Source of the DNA: Sodiomyces alkalinus F11 | Lineage: Eukaryota; Ascomycota; Sordariomycetes; Glomerellales; Plectosphaerellaceae | Reading direction: 5' to 3' | Assembly (NCBI RefSeq): GCF_003711515.1 | Contig: NW_021167088.1 | Coordinates: 396,351-460,350 of the forward strand | Length of the DNA stretch: 64,000 nucleotides | Shown: positions 22,971 to 35,094 of the stretch, piece after piece | Numbering within the stretch: the first letter of the stretch is position 1 | Layout of the letters: every line of letters begins with the position of its first letter | Position numbers and translations under genes: made by a program | The notes under the pieces: generated by a model | What the model was told of the DNA's origin: nothing | What the model saw: only the letters and a program-made list of their open reading frames with translations | The model's database searches: none

Positions 22971-25822
22971 ATGCCCGCAGCCAGCTCCACCCCCCCAATT
23001 CAGGCCACCGCCGACCTTTCGCCCTTAGCTCCGTCCCCTCTGCATTCCGTTGCCACCGCTGTTCTCCCAGCCCTCCAGGACACCGCCGACTTTCTCGATG
23101 CCATGACGGAGATGCCCGCAGAACACGAACTTCAGAGCACTGGTCCCGGCGCTGGTGCACCGAGCCAGGACCCACCTGCTGAGTACGACCCATCCGTTGG
23201 TTTAGTCGTTATGGGGAGCACAGCAGACGACGGTGGCGGTGCTGGTGCCGACAACGAAAGCAACATCGATATTGACAGCCTGGACGATGCTTATGAAGAG
23301 AAAAAAGAACCCGGTCAAGCCGTCGAGGTTCAGCCGGAGGAGCCCGATGCTGGCGAAGATGAATACCTCAAGTCCTTCGACTCGCCCGCTCAAGATATAC
23401 AGGACGATAGTTCAACGAAGGATGATGTATCCCATGCGCGAGAGTCCATTCCACGTCAACTGTCGCCTGAGGCGTCCCAAAGCGCTCAAGCGGTCCCTAA
23501 ACCTGTTATTGAATCCACTCCGGCCCAGCCCAGTGTCACGACCCAGTCGCCCGGTGACGGTCACCCCGTCGCCAACCCGCAAGTCGCCGGTCAGTCAGGT
23601 GTTGAGTTCAACCAGACGCAGCGTGGAGACCAGGTTCCTCCCGTAACTAATGGCCAGTCGAGTTCCGGTGATGCGCATGCCGATGACATTTCTCGTCTCG
23701 TGGCCGAGATGACGGGCCAGACCACAAGTCCCAACAGCCATTCGGAACCCGGACCCTCTTCCCAGAACCAGGAGTCGTCCACCCATGTCCCGCAGATGCC
23801 CGCAACTTCCGCGTCCTCTTTACCCCCGAGACCTCCCATGCCCCAAGAGGCAGCCTTTAGTTCTGCTCATGCTTTTGCTCCTCGCCCTGCTCCTGTTTCC
23901 TCACACTCCGAAGAGTCCCGCGCGTTCCAGCTTCCCACTGTTGCGTCCATCCCTGCTTCTACTTCCCCCACGTCTAGCGTGCATCCCCCGTCCGTTGCCT
24001 CGTTGACTCCCAGCCAACCCTCCACGTATGTGGCCGCCGGGGCGCCTGGTACCTATACCAAGGCTGAGGACCTCCCGCCTCCTCCTCTTGCTCCTATCAA
24101 CTCTTCGACAGGGCCTTCTTACTCCGACCTTACTGGCGTCTCAGCCAGTCGGCCTGATGATGATGATGCCGCTAACCGTGAGAGGCTCTGGAGTCTCTTC
24201 AACGAAGACGAACGGCGTTATATGAGCGAAGGAAGATGGGATAGGTTTCCGGAAGGTTCCCGGATCTTTATCGGTAAGCAGGCCCCGGAATCTTTTTGCG
24301 CCCACGCATACGCCGATTAACATTTCGTCCAGGAAACCTCTCCAGCGAACGTGTTTCAAAGCGGGACGTTTTTGATATCTTCTACCGATTTGGTCGGCTT
24401 GCCCAGATTTCTCTCAAATCTGCCTATGGCTTTGTTCAATACCACAACGCCGAGGACGCCCAAGCTGTCATGCAAAACCTACAAGGCATCGAGATAAAAG
24501 GCCGTAAAATTCGTAAGTGATAGTTTTGCAGATGTGCCCCCCCTCCCCCCCGCGAACTGCGATTCGACAGAAGTATCTTGCTAACAAAGACGGAAGATTT
24601 GGAGATTTCGCGAACGCAGAAGAAAAAAGGCGACGATGGCAGGCGTGACGCTGGGCAGAGATCTGGCGATCGCTCTGACGCAAGCCAACCTCGTCGGCAG
24701 CGCGATGACCATCGTCATCAGGGGCGTGGGGCTTCGCCTCGTCGCAACAGAGGTGATAAGTACGGACGCGAACGGGACTACTACGAGCCCTCGCACAACC
24801 AGCACCGAGGCCGCTCGCGATCGCCGCCAGCTTACGGACGGCAGCAAGACGCGTATCGGCAGCGCAGCCCGAGTCCCGCGCACGGCTTTGACGACCGACT
24901 CGAGATCCCTCGCAGATACGGCGACCAAGTGCCCGACGTCCAATTCCTGCTCCTCCAAGAGGTTGGACGCGACTTCGTCGACTGGGTGCAACGTGCGTTT
25001 CTGGATAGAGGCCTGAAAGTGGACGTGATGTTTCTGAACCCAGGTTTTCCTCGAGCGGCGGTGCTCCAAAGACAGGTCGCGGAGGGAGTCCATGGCATCG
25101 TGGAGCTTGACATCCGCGCCCACAGTTACGGAAAGATCCCCCTTCAAGTGTTCGACCGATCTTCCGGCCTGAGCGCTCGGTTTGACGAATACCAGGATCT
25201 CGATCCGCCTATCGCCGCCGAGCTCGTCCTGCGCGCAAAGACTCAAGCTCGCCAGGCACAGACTTACAATAATAGCCACTATCCTCCGCAGCCAGCGTAC
25301 GCGGCCGGCGGCTATCCGTATCAGCAGCCCCCGCAACCACAGTACGGACAACATCCACCCCCGCAGGCCTCACCACACGTGGCGTCGTTCCCCACGGTCC
25401 AGAGATCGCAGGGCCCACAGGCACCACCCGTTATCCCGCCCAGCCAAAACCCTGTCGATCTTGTGGGTCTTCTAGGCCAGTACGATAACGCCGGATTACA
25501 GCAGCTACTGGGGTCTACTATGCAACATCAACAACAAAACGGTGTCGCAAGCCAACCAGCACGTGGAATCGGCGCAGCTCCGCAAGCGGGCTCACAACTG
25601 GACATTCAGGCGCTTTTAGCCAGCCTCAATGGTAGCTCGGCGGCGATGGCACAGCCTGCTCATTACGGAGGACAGGCATATCCTTCTCCCGCTTCTAGAC
25701 CGCCCGTCAGCAGCGGCCACCCAGGCCATCATCTCCATGAGATGAACGGAGGTTCATCGCCAGACTCGGCCTCGCAGGTCCATACAATCATGGCACAACT
25801 GGCTAAGTTCCGGCAGCCATGA
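22971..25822 (+). CDS. Nab3-like RNA-binding protein with one RRM and an anticodon-binding-like domain
   Basis: Three exons: 22971-24273, 24333-24512 and 24597-25822 (902 aa); the introns are 59 and 84 bp. Joins give RIFIGNLSSERVS and GRKIHLEISRTQKKK, so both introns interrupt the RRM coding region. Residues 1-430 are acidic, proline- and serine-rich and disordered. The RRM is at about 433-505, with RNP2 IFIGNL and RNP1-like AYGFVQY. A basic Arg/Asp/Gly-rich linker follows. Then comes a folded region (about 610-730, VPDVQFLLLQEVGRDFVDWVQ) like the anticodon-binding fold seen in Nab3-type and NCOA5-type proteins, and finally a Gln/Pro-rich tail. Yeast Nab3 acts with Nrd1 in termination of non-coding transcripts. 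The start is the first ATG of the frame. The family assignment rests on domain order. Confidence 0.75.
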
Positions 25823-26822
25823 GCTGCCCACGGTTTTCGATGGATGGGCGACAAACATCTTGCCATTTGTTGGGGGGCGATTCCGTATATGTATTATTAG
25901 CGGCAGCAATGTTCGGGTGAGGGACACATCGCAAAAGTTCAANNNNNNNNNNNNNNNNNNNNNNNNNNNNNNNNNNNNNNNNNNNNNNNNNNNNNNNNNN
26001 NNNNNNNNNNNNNNNNNNNNNNNNNNNNNNNNAAGCTCTGATATGGGCCATGGCGGAATAGATGGGATGGGAGGGTGCGACGTCTTGGAGTGGTTATTTG
26101 ACAGTTTTACTCGCCGGCACGGGAGGGATAGGATGTGGCTCACTGGCTCCAGCTCCCTACTCATGATTCCCGAGAAGAGAAGTCCTTTTTTATCAGCCAC
26201 TTTAACTGCTAATTATGAAGAGTACGAAGAGAAGAGGAAAGGAAAATGTACGGATAGTCATTACTTATTCTCTTCCACCAAATAGATCGATATATATATA
26301 GCCAGTTGTAGCCCATGAATCAGGTCGTACGAAGTACAGTACACTACCTCATACTGGCAGCCAATGAAAGGCTTCATCTGGGACTCTGGAGCCTGCAGAC
26401 CGACCAATACGACTCGAGGCGGTTAAGATGAAAACGGTATGGTGCGTATCCCAGCTGCCGAAACGGGTACTGTACAACAGTGATTACTGGTCAGTAAGGT
26501 ACCTAAGGTACCTACGGAGTACGTTGTACTTCGTACCTTACACAATACGCAGGCGTTAGCGCTCACGGTACGGGCATTCGGGTGAGGTAGTACTTTCCCT
26601 AAGGTATTTTTATCTTCAGGACACCCGGCCTTAACTTCCAGGTTCCCCTGACTTAAGAGTCTTCGGCGTCTCGTCTCACCTGCCTTCTCTTTATCCTCAC
26701 CACGTCCGCCCCCAGCAGAGAGCTGCCGTAAAACCTATGCTCATCAGACCAGCGGGGGGTTGTGCCATAAGATAATCTCCTGGACCTTCATCCTTCTCCA
26801 GCCAAGGGCTCGAAAGGATACC
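25823..26822. other. Intergenic region with assembly gap
   Basis: The left part is the 3' flank of the Nab3-like gene and includes the gap at 25943-26032. The right part is the upstream region of the reductase-like gene. It holds a dense cluster of palindromic words at 26494-26545 (AAGGTACCTAAGGTACC, then CGGAGTACGTTGTACTTCG). No gene was seen. Confidence 0.55.
25943..26032. other. Assembly gap (90 N)
   Basis: A run of 90 undetermined bases interrupts the presumed 3' untranslated region of the Nab3-like gene. The true length is unknown. Open frames crossing it are artefacts. Confidence 1.
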
Positions 26823-28784
26823 ATGGGCTGGCCATACCAATTCCTGACCCTCACTCCCGAGGAGGTCCAACTTCGTCGGGAGTCCCTGGACCATTATGCA
26901 TTTTGGGCACATTTATTGGGCTACATGCCCATTCTTGCATCGGTCACCTTCCGTGTCGGCAAACAGCTTCTCACTCCTCGCGGCGGCGGGGGGAGGGGTG
27001 CGTACGAACCCCTCCCGCACTCGCCGGTGATGACGAGTCAACGACGAAGTGTAACGGGGAGCTGGCAGACAAAGGTACGGATACTGCAATGGTGGCTAGA
27101 CGATGATGTCTACCTTGCAGGCGAGCATGTGGGGACGAAGCAGCAGTGGGTTCTCGGCATCTTCTGGTTTCTCTGGTTGCTTGCATTCTGCATCATGGGC
27201 ACAGGCAATGGTGAGTGGTCTGGAAACCAAACAACGGCATGAGCTTCATCTGTGTTGATGAGCTTCATGAGTTAGTTCCCTTCCACAGCGTGAACCGCTG
27301 AACTAACATATTCGGATCCAGACTATCTTCATTTCACGAAGCGCTTGGGCATCATCGCCGTCTCCCAGTTCCCCCTTCAGTACCTCCTCGCCCTCAAGTC
27401 GTTCAATCCCGTAGCATGGGCTCTCGGCTCCTCCCACGAGGCTCTCAACTCGCATCACCGTGCGCTGGCTCAGGTCATCAACACCCTCCTTTCTCTTCAC
27501 GCCGTCTTCTACCTCAACTACTTCATCCAAGTGGGGATCCTGAAGCGCCGTCTTTTCGCTCCCGTCGTCTTCGCCGGCGTCCTTGCTTTCTTGTGTCTGG
27601 GCGCCATGATGTCCACCGCCAGCGGTTCTCTCCGCCGCCAGTCCTACCGCCTGTTCTTTCTCACCCATCTCTTCGCCGCCTTTGCCATACCGTCCTTGAT
27701 ATACTATCACGCGCCCTCCTCTCGTCTCTACATTACCGTCGGACTTGGCGTTTTCCTTGTCGACCTTACCGCTCGTCGCCTTCGTACCATCCCGGCCCGA
27801 GCCTCTGTTGAGACCATCCCCGGGACGAACCTCATCAAAGTAGTTGCCGCCATCCCTCGTCGCCATCTCGCCGCCTTTCACGCTCGTCCGGCTTCTCACG
27901 TTTATGTCTCTATTCCGGCCGATACTCGCCCCAGTGCCGGCTCGCTCCTGTTCGAGTGTCTTTTCAACCCCTTCACTGTTGCTGCCGTTAATGACGACGG
28001 CAACGCCACCATCGGAATTACACTCGTAGCCCGACAGCGCAGCGGCCCTGTTACTAAGCACCTCGCCCAGATCGCGTACCAGCACCGCTTCCCGCAGCAG
28101 TCCGCACTATCCGCTTTTCCCACCAGTGACGGCAACAACGGCACCACCAAGGTCGCACTGTCTGTCGAGGGACCCTACGGCCTCGTCTCCCGAAGATACG
28201 CAAATATGTTGGGCGCAGCGTCGGTAGACCGTATCCTCCTCGTGGCAGGCGGCGTAGGCGCCACATTCTGCGTGCCCCTCTACCGCGCCATACGCGCCGA
28301 CCACCCTGGCGTCAAGGTCGAGCTCGTCTGGGCCCTGCGCGGAGCGGGCGATGCGACCTGGGCCGTCTCCCCCCGTGCAGGCGGCGAGGAGCAACCCAGC
28401 ATCCTAGACGATGACAATGTGCACATCTATCTAACCGGCGATGTCGGCGAGGACTCGGCTCGGCCTGGTTTGAATGCCGCGCGCCGCACGAGCGTCACGA
28501 CGTCTTCCGAATGCGGGGTCGCTGCGTCGTCACACGAGGCGGTGGAGATGAGCGCGCTGCACCGTGACCGGAGGCGGGACGGGCGCTTCACGGCCTCGCA
28601 TAACCGCAAGAGGCCCGACCTCCGTAAGATCGTGGATGATGTGTTCCGGCATGGTGGTGAGGAGCGGGTTGCCGTGCTTGTCTGCGGACCGGAGGAGATG
28701 GCGCGAGAGTTGCGTGGGCACGTGGGGTCCTGGGTACGGAAAGGTCGGGATGTGGTGTGGCATAATGAGGGGTTTGACTGGTAA
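26823..28784 (+). CDS. Ferric reductase / NADPH oxidase-like flavocytochrome (FRE/AIM14-like)
   Basis: Two exons, 26823-27210 and 27322-28784 (616 aa), with a 111 bp intron; the join gives GTGNDYLHFTKRLG. About six or seven membrane spans fill the N-terminal half. Two His pairs with heme-ligand spacing are visible: one in HHRALAQVINTLLSLHAVFY and one in THLFAAFAIPSLIYYH. The C-terminal half is a flavin/NADPH reductase module with NPFTV in the flavin-binding position, GPYG, a glycine-rich LLVAGGVGATF and a terminal VCGPEEMARE. Such proteins move electrons from cytosolic NADPH across a membrane to Fe(III)/Cu(II) or to oxygen. The compact size and short loops are closer to AIM14/YNO1-type than to long secreted FRE proteins, but this is an inference. 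The Ser/Thr and acidic insert at about residues 480-560 is variable in the family. Confidence 0.85.
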
Positions 28785-29365
28785 GGATATGGGTTTTATC
28801 ACGAGTAGAACCATGCCGATGGGGTTGTTTAGGTCAGGATATATTCACAAACACAAAAAAGAAAGAAAGACATTCCATGCCAGTTTCAACATGCTACTTA
28901 GGCTGCGTTGGCGCATTATAGCAACGTGTATTTACGCTGCAAGGTTGATGGTATATTATACACTGGCGCCGAAGGAACGACCTCCCCCCCAAACCTTCCG
29001 TTATCTCTTCCCTCGTCCGAAAGCATGTAATATCCTGTATCTAACATCATCTTGCGACCACCGAGGTTGAAAGGGAAGAGAGAACGAGACGCCAAGCAAC
29101 GACCTACGCTGAAGCCAAAAGCCGCTAAACGTATTATCCGTCATAGGCCCAAGAATAAGGGAATAATCATAAAACTCAGCAATCATCCTTCGTGTCCATA
29201 GTTGTCACAAGCCAGGGGGGCTGAGATCAACCCACCGTGACGAGTGTGACGAGCAGGCGGATGCATCATGTCTCCGAAACCAAAAAAAAAAGAAGAAAAA
29301 AAAAAGGAAAAAAAAAGACAGGTAGCTGTACAACAATCACGGCCAAAGCCACGGGTCAACGGGCG
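28785..29365. other. Convergent intergenic region
   Basis: This lies between the 3' ends of the reductase-like and VanZ-like genes. An A-rich tract is at about 29278-29325. No gene was seen. Confidence 0.6.
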
Positions 29366-30199
29366 CTAGTCGGCGCGCTTCCCGTCTCCAATATCCCCAG
29401 AGGCGACATCATTCGACTTGGCCTTTCCCTTGGCCAGCGGCGCCCCCTCTTCGTCAGCCTGAGTACCCTCCCAGTCGTCGACAGCGTTCTCATCCCAATT
29501 ATCGACCTCCTCTTCGAGCGTGCGGCCAGCCCTGGTTGGGGGGGACCCGCCCGTGACGCCCTCCTCCTGTCCGAGGGCAACATCTGCGGAGGACTCGCCG
29601 AGCTCGAGATCGGCATCGGCATCGGCTTCACCGGGCACGGCGCCATAGCCCCTCCGCGCGCGGCGGCGTTCGAGCATGCGCTTGTGGTACCAGGTGCAGA
29701 GGCCCACGGCGGCAAGGGAGCCGGCCACGTTGGCGGCGACGTCCCAGATGTCGAAGGTGCGGCCGTTGGGGAGGAGGGCTTGGAGGATCTCGGAGCCGAG
29801 GCCGAGGATGGCGGTGCAGACGACGAGGGTGAGGTTGAGGGTGCGGCGGCGGGTGGTGTCGATGATCCAGTAGAAGAACACGGTCAGGAGGAAGAAGGTC
29901 AGGAAGTGGAGGACTTTGTCGTTGACGTAGGGTTCCACGTGGAAAGAGCTGAGGCCGACGTACGCGGCTACGAGGAGGAGGACGAAAAATAACCCTGGGA
30001 AAGAAAAAAGGGTGGTTAGTGAGGATTAGAGGAGCAAGCAATGCGTTTGTTCACGGTGGGAGTTGGGAAAGTTGTCGAACTGCGTAGGTAGGTAGATCGA
30101 TCGATCGAACGATCGGTCGAACGCAAAGCTGCCTAACATGAGAGAGAGAGATGGTGCAGTATGTGACATACCTGCAAAGGGGAGTCGTATCCTCATCAT
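29366..30199 (-). CDS. VanZ-like family membrane protein with acidic tail
   Basis: Two exons: 30199-30172 (nine codons plus one base) and 29994-29366 (218 aa), with a 177 bp intron. The join gives RLPFAGLFFVLLLVAAYVG, which completes the first membrane span and supports the tiny first exon. Two ATG codons stand in tandem at the start. Four hydrophobic spans occupy about residues 5-120. The VanZ-type motifs NDKVLHFLTFF and FDIWDVAANVAGS are present. The last 90 residues are hydrophilic and rich in Asp, Glu and Gly. VanZ is a bacterial protein linked to low-level teicoplanin resistance. Fungal homologues are common but have no assigned function, so none is claimed here. The start faces SPT7 across 1.2 kb. 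Confidence 0.8.
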
Positions 30200-31441
30200 G
30201 GCAGCTGGGTTCTGGTTGGAAAGAAGATGCTTATGGAGATTTTGCTGGAGTTCGAAGTAGGTATATATATGTATGGTTGTTCAACAATGATGCATGGTCG
30301 ACGTTGGTGATGCTCTGGGGAGAAGTTGCAACAAGTTGAATTGTTCAGTCGACTATTGTTCAAATTTAACAATGGCGGAGAATCGAGCTGGCAAGAAGAC
30401 TACAGGAGGTAATTACGAAGTAATAGCTAGTATTACTCCGTAGAGGTACCTAGACATTTTTGGGTCAACCTGGGTCGCTAACGAAGTAAGATTATGGTCT
30501 GAAATTGTCCCCATTGCCGCATCATGGGCAGCTTCCCCCGGCTCTCTCGAAGACGCCAGGTCACGTGGATCTACAATTGGTCTGTGCTCAATATCTTCAT
30601 ATAATCGTACCGTATGCCCAATCTCTCAAATCAATTCACATCCCACCCAGCTAGCTGGAGCATCGTTTCTTGGATTGATACTTCTCCTGGCCATGAACGA
30701 TTGCTTCACATTGTAAACCTCGAATATTCCCCGTTTCGGTCTACCGTTCCCTCTCTTCTATACCCCGTATCCGTACATCAACGGCCATGTCATGTTCCGT
30801 GATAAGATTCTCACGTGACTTGATGATTTGATATACGTAGGTACATACGGGGAAAGTGGAGACTTCAGGGACTTGGTTAACTGGCGATTGCGCTAAGGTA
30901 GGAATGAATGTTCTCTGGGGAAAAGTTCCGTGTACATGTCCTCTAGGAATCAACCATGCATTCGGACAATGGAAAGAACTGAATGCCTTCTTAAAGAACC
31001 TCTAAAATCATACAGTTAGTTCTACGACCTCTAGACCACTTTTTCCTTACGTCTGAAAAGTGAGTCGAGTATGTTATAGTCGGCCTGGAGCATTGCCTCA
31101 TGTAGAGTCACTTCGTACCTTGGGGACAGTCGGCTACAACGTACCTTAGGTAGTTGTCCAGTGACCGCGCCAGGGAAACCCACCTGGGGGTGCAAGTCTC
31201 TCCGAATCCTCAACCTCACCTCGTGGAAACACGCGAAAACCGTACCTCTTCGAACCATCAAAACTCAACCTTTCCATCGTATCACGTCTCCAAACTCGGG
31301 AATTCATCTCTATCGATGTCGCGCTTTTATCCGATGCTATCGTAACCTACTCAATCCGCCCGAGCCTGGCTGCAATCGAGCTCAGATTCTCGCGCCTGGC
31401 GACGGGCGCCCGCCTCTCGCTGCCATCGACCCGGCCGCATC
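30200..31441. promoter_or_regulatory. Divergent upstream region of the VanZ-like and SPT7 genes
   Basis: No gene was recognised in these 1.24 kb. An imperfect inverted repeat with 11-base arms is at 30415-30441. GATCGATCG-type short palindromes lie just downstream of the VanZ-like start, inside its intron (about 30092-30120). The part nearest SPT7 (31150-31440) is likely its leader. Confidence 0.45.
30415..30441. repeat. Hairpin-forming inverted repeat
   Basis: The arms ACGAAGTAATA and TATTACTCCGT pair over 11 positions with one mismatch around a five-base loop, GCTAG. The arms carry the words ACGAAGTA and ACTCCGT that recur in other spacers. Confidence 0.8.
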
Positions 31442-34400
31442 ATGTCTCTCCCCAATGGCCATCACGCCTGGCAGCCTTCCGCCCTGCACTATTCAACGGC
31501 GAAAAGGTCTCCGCCGACTCTTGAAGATGGCCCGGCGCGGAATGGGACCCCTATCGACAACTCCATGGCATCGCTGCCTGAGGCATCCGTCGATATCGAG
31601 GATGACCGACGTCGCTCCCATTTCAGGGACATCTTTCGCGACAGTGAATCGAGGATAGCTGTGCTCTTTGCTGATGATGGATCTTATAACCACCCTGCTA
31701 TCGATGCGCTGAGGCGCCAACCCGCCGCCTCGACCACCCTTCCCCCCCCCGCCACCGACCACACCCCAATACAAGAACCCCCCTTGAAGAAGGCCAAACG
31801 GGTCATCGATGAAGATGACTACGGAGACGATGACGAGGATGACGACGGCGATGACGATGAGCGAAGCGAGAAAGCACAGGAGTCGAATGCGCCCAAGGCG
31901 AAAAGTACCTCCGCTGCCGCCCCCGGTATGCTCCCGAGCCCTTCCAAATCCGGCAGTTCGCCAGTCCGTTCCGTAAGCTCCCCCGGCAAGATGCCCGTCG
32001 ATAAACAGAGACAACCGGACGGGCCACAAGAACAAGAAAAAACGAGCGAAGATGCGCGAAAGCAGTTAGAGGACGCGCGCAATGCGACCGAGGAGGCGGC
32101 GCGTCGTAGCTTTTACACCCTCTTCTACACCCTAGAGAACGATAAAACGGCCATGTTAGAGCAGCAACAACTCGAAGAATCCGAGAAGCAGCTGCAAGCC
32201 GAGATGGCCAACAATGCCAACCAGAACAACGCCAATGGCAGCCAGTCGGGGAACCACGGGTCTCTGAGCAACGCCAACCTGGGCGCGTCCAGCCTGACGC
32301 TGAAGCACCTGATTGCCCGCATCGACTTGAAGCGCGACCAGGTACGCGCGTCTGATGCCGAGCTACGGTCCCTGATGAACGAGGTCCGCAAAAACCGAAG
32401 TAAATGGGCCAGCGAAGAGAACGTCAACCAAGAAGAGCTGTACGAGGCCCTCGACAAGGTCCTCACAGAACTCAAGGCACACACAGAATATTCCACGCCC
32501 TTCCTGCAGCGAGTGAACAAACGAGATGCGCCGGATTATTACCACTGTAAGCCCGACTTACGGCCTCGGGCGATTCCCCGGATCAGTGCAGTGCGTGCGT
32601 GCTGTACGCTGGCTAACACAAGACAACTTCTAGACATCAAGGAACCCATGGACCTGGGCACGATGACCAAGAAGCTTAAGCTGCTCAACTACAAATCGAA
32701 AGCCGACTTTGTCTACGACCTGAATCTGATATGGGATAACTGTCTCAAGTACAACCAGGAAGCCTCCCATCCCCTTCGTCGCATGGCGAATGGAATGAGG
32801 AAAGAGGCGGAGAAGCTCATCCCTCTGATCCCAGACCTCGTCATTCGGCCTCGTGCCGAGGTGGAAGCCGAAGAGCGCCGCAAGCAGAATGGCGGCGAAG
32901 AGGACGGCGGCGAGGACTCTGATGACGAGCCCATCATGTCATCTCGCGGTCGCACGGCCGGCACCAAAGGGGCAGCCAAGTCACGGAAACAGCACTCGGA
33001 CCAGAAGGAAGACACGCCGAACGTGGACCAGAAGCCCCTCTTCCATCTGAACGGCGTGTTAACAAAGCAGAGAGAAGGGTCGGAGGCCGTGGACGGTAGT
33101 AACGGCTTTGCCACCCCTCCCATCGGCGGCTCTATCACACCGAGCCTCGCCAACGCTCAGTCCGTGGGGGGCGGCAGCAACAGCAACGTCGACGCCATGG
33201 ATATCGATGGCGCCTCCTTGAATGGTATGGCCCTTGGACAAGCCATCAACGAGGCGGCCGACCAGGTCTACGAAGACGACGAGTACAAGTTTTGGAAGCA
33301 AGTCACTAAGAAGGACCGGGCTCTCATTGCCAAGGAACGACATGCTCTCTTCAAGGATAACAAGCTCAACATGGATGCTCCCGCGCTCCTACGTACCAAG
33401 GCGGGCATACGGCGCTACTTACGAGGTCAAAAGGAGGCGGCGGCCCATGGCATCATTAAGCATTCCCAGGCGGACCTGTCCGCTATCGCTGCGAAGGATG
33501 CGCCCAATCCGGCCGAGACGCTTGCTGAGGGCATGGAGGGCGAAGAGGAGAGGGTGGTCCCCGATTATTACGAGCCACTGACCGTCATTCCTGACATCAA
33601 TCCCAGGCTGCAGTGGATTGAAGATGGCGAAGGCCAAGTGATCAACCAACACGAGGAGTTCCTCCGTTTGATCCCCGAAGGTCAATTCGTCGCACCAAAG
33701 AGCAAACTGACTGCCAAGATCGATGCCAATATTCGACAGATTCAAGAGACGAGGAAATTGGCGAGTAGGATTGGTGTCATTAAACAGATGCAAACGCAAA
33801 CTCAGGTACGTCGTGGATGAACCGGGCGGCGGGCAGCGGGCGGAGGGCCGAGCGAAGGCATCTTCTCTGACCCTTTTTCCATCTTTTATAGGTTTACACC
33901 AATCAGTTCCCCAAGTCCACTTTCGAGTCGTTCATCGAGCAGGATATTGAGCCCTCGTTCATCTCCGATGACGGACCGGTCATTGCACCCGAGACCTGCC
34001 ATAACGCGCTTCAACGCTCAGTGGCTAAGATCCTCTACCACAACGGATTTGAGGAGCTACAGCCCTCCGCCGTCGACGCCCTGACAAGCATCGCGGCAGA
34101 CTACTTCCACAAGCTTGTCCGGACCTTTAACGTTTTCCGGGAAGCGGAGAAGAAGGAGGCTGTAGGCCCTCGCCCTGACGGCTCTCGGTTCCAACTGCGG
34201 TTTAGTCCCGAGGAAGTGATCCTGCACACGCTGGACGAGAACGGCTGCGATATCGGGAGCCTGGAGTCCTACGTCAAGGACGAGCTCGATAGGTTAAGCT
34301 CGAAGCTGGGCGGCATTCACGAACGAATGAAACTCCATCTTACCGAGCTGCTTCGTCCGGCGCTGACCCAGGACGCCGGGCAGGACGGCGCGGGTGCGTT

Positions 34401-35094
34401 CAACGACGGCAGCGAGCAGTTCATCAGCGGAGATTTCGCGGAGGATCTCGGCGAAGATTTCTTCGGATTCAAGTCGCTTGGCTTGGACAGGGAACTGGGT
34501 CTCGACATGCTCTCGGTGCCCCTCCATCTCCTCCAGGCGCGCGTCCGGAACCAGTACCAGATGCAGACCCAGGCCGTGGGCACGACCGCGACGCAGTTGC
34601 TGGAGTCCCTCCCCAGTCTCGAGCCCGTTACCAAGGAGAACATCCATGATCAGATTGGGCTTGTCAAGAACTTCTTTCTCGCCAAGCTGCACGCCAACGG
34701 TGACATGCCCTTGGTCGAGGACGAGGATCTCCCGGTTAAACAGAGGAGGCCCAGACCTCGCCTGGGTGCGACGGGCAAGATCGTCTCGCCGCCCAAGAGG
34801 CCGCCCCGAGAGCAGATCGCGCTGGCGAAGAAGAAGAAGAAGCTGGAATCTGGCCTGGCGCAAATAACCGATGGCAAGGGCGCTCCCGCTGCCGGGGGGC
34901 CATCGACGGAGAAGAGCGCCACCTTGTCGCCGTCCAAAAAGAAGAGCCTGTCTAGCGCGACTGGTAGCGGACCAAACACGGCGAGCCTTTCCGTTGCGCC
35001 CAGCATGGAGCGCATGGGTAGCATGCAGAGCCTGGGTAACACCAGCCAGGCGACGGACAAGGATGACGGCGGCTCGGAGAGCTTGGAGAGGTAG
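31442..35094 (+). CDS. SPT7: SAGA complex scaffold subunit Spt7, bromodomain protein
   Basis: Three exons: 31442-32546, 32634-33805 and 33892-35094 (1159 aa). Introns are 87 and 86 bp. The first intron splits the bromodomain and the join restores [16 protein letters not shown]. The bromodomain is at about residues 320-430, including [12 protein letters not shown] and [17 protein letters not shown] conserved Spt7 block [15 protein letters not shown] is at about 584. The histone-fold region (about 795-850, [21 protein letters not shown]) is the Ada1-pairing domain. Spt7 scaffolds the SAGA histone acetyltransferase complex in the nucleus. The N terminus (to about 230) and the C-terminal 130 residues are low-complexity; the tail is Lys/Ser-rich. 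Intron 1 has no stop and a length divisible by three, so an unspliced message stays open. Confidence 0.92.

Noticed and set aside
25754..26285. Open frames crossing the run of N
   Set aside because: They are artefacts of translating undetermined bases.
27303..28085. 260-codon frame antisense to the reductase-like gene
   Set aside because: It is Gly/Glu-rich with no family resemblance, while the sense strand has clear heme and NADPH motifs.
29237..29992. 251-codon plus-strand frame over the VanZ-like gene
   Set aside because: It is Gly/Glu/Ala-rich and mirrors the minus-strand gene, whose membrane spans and VanZ motifs are clear.
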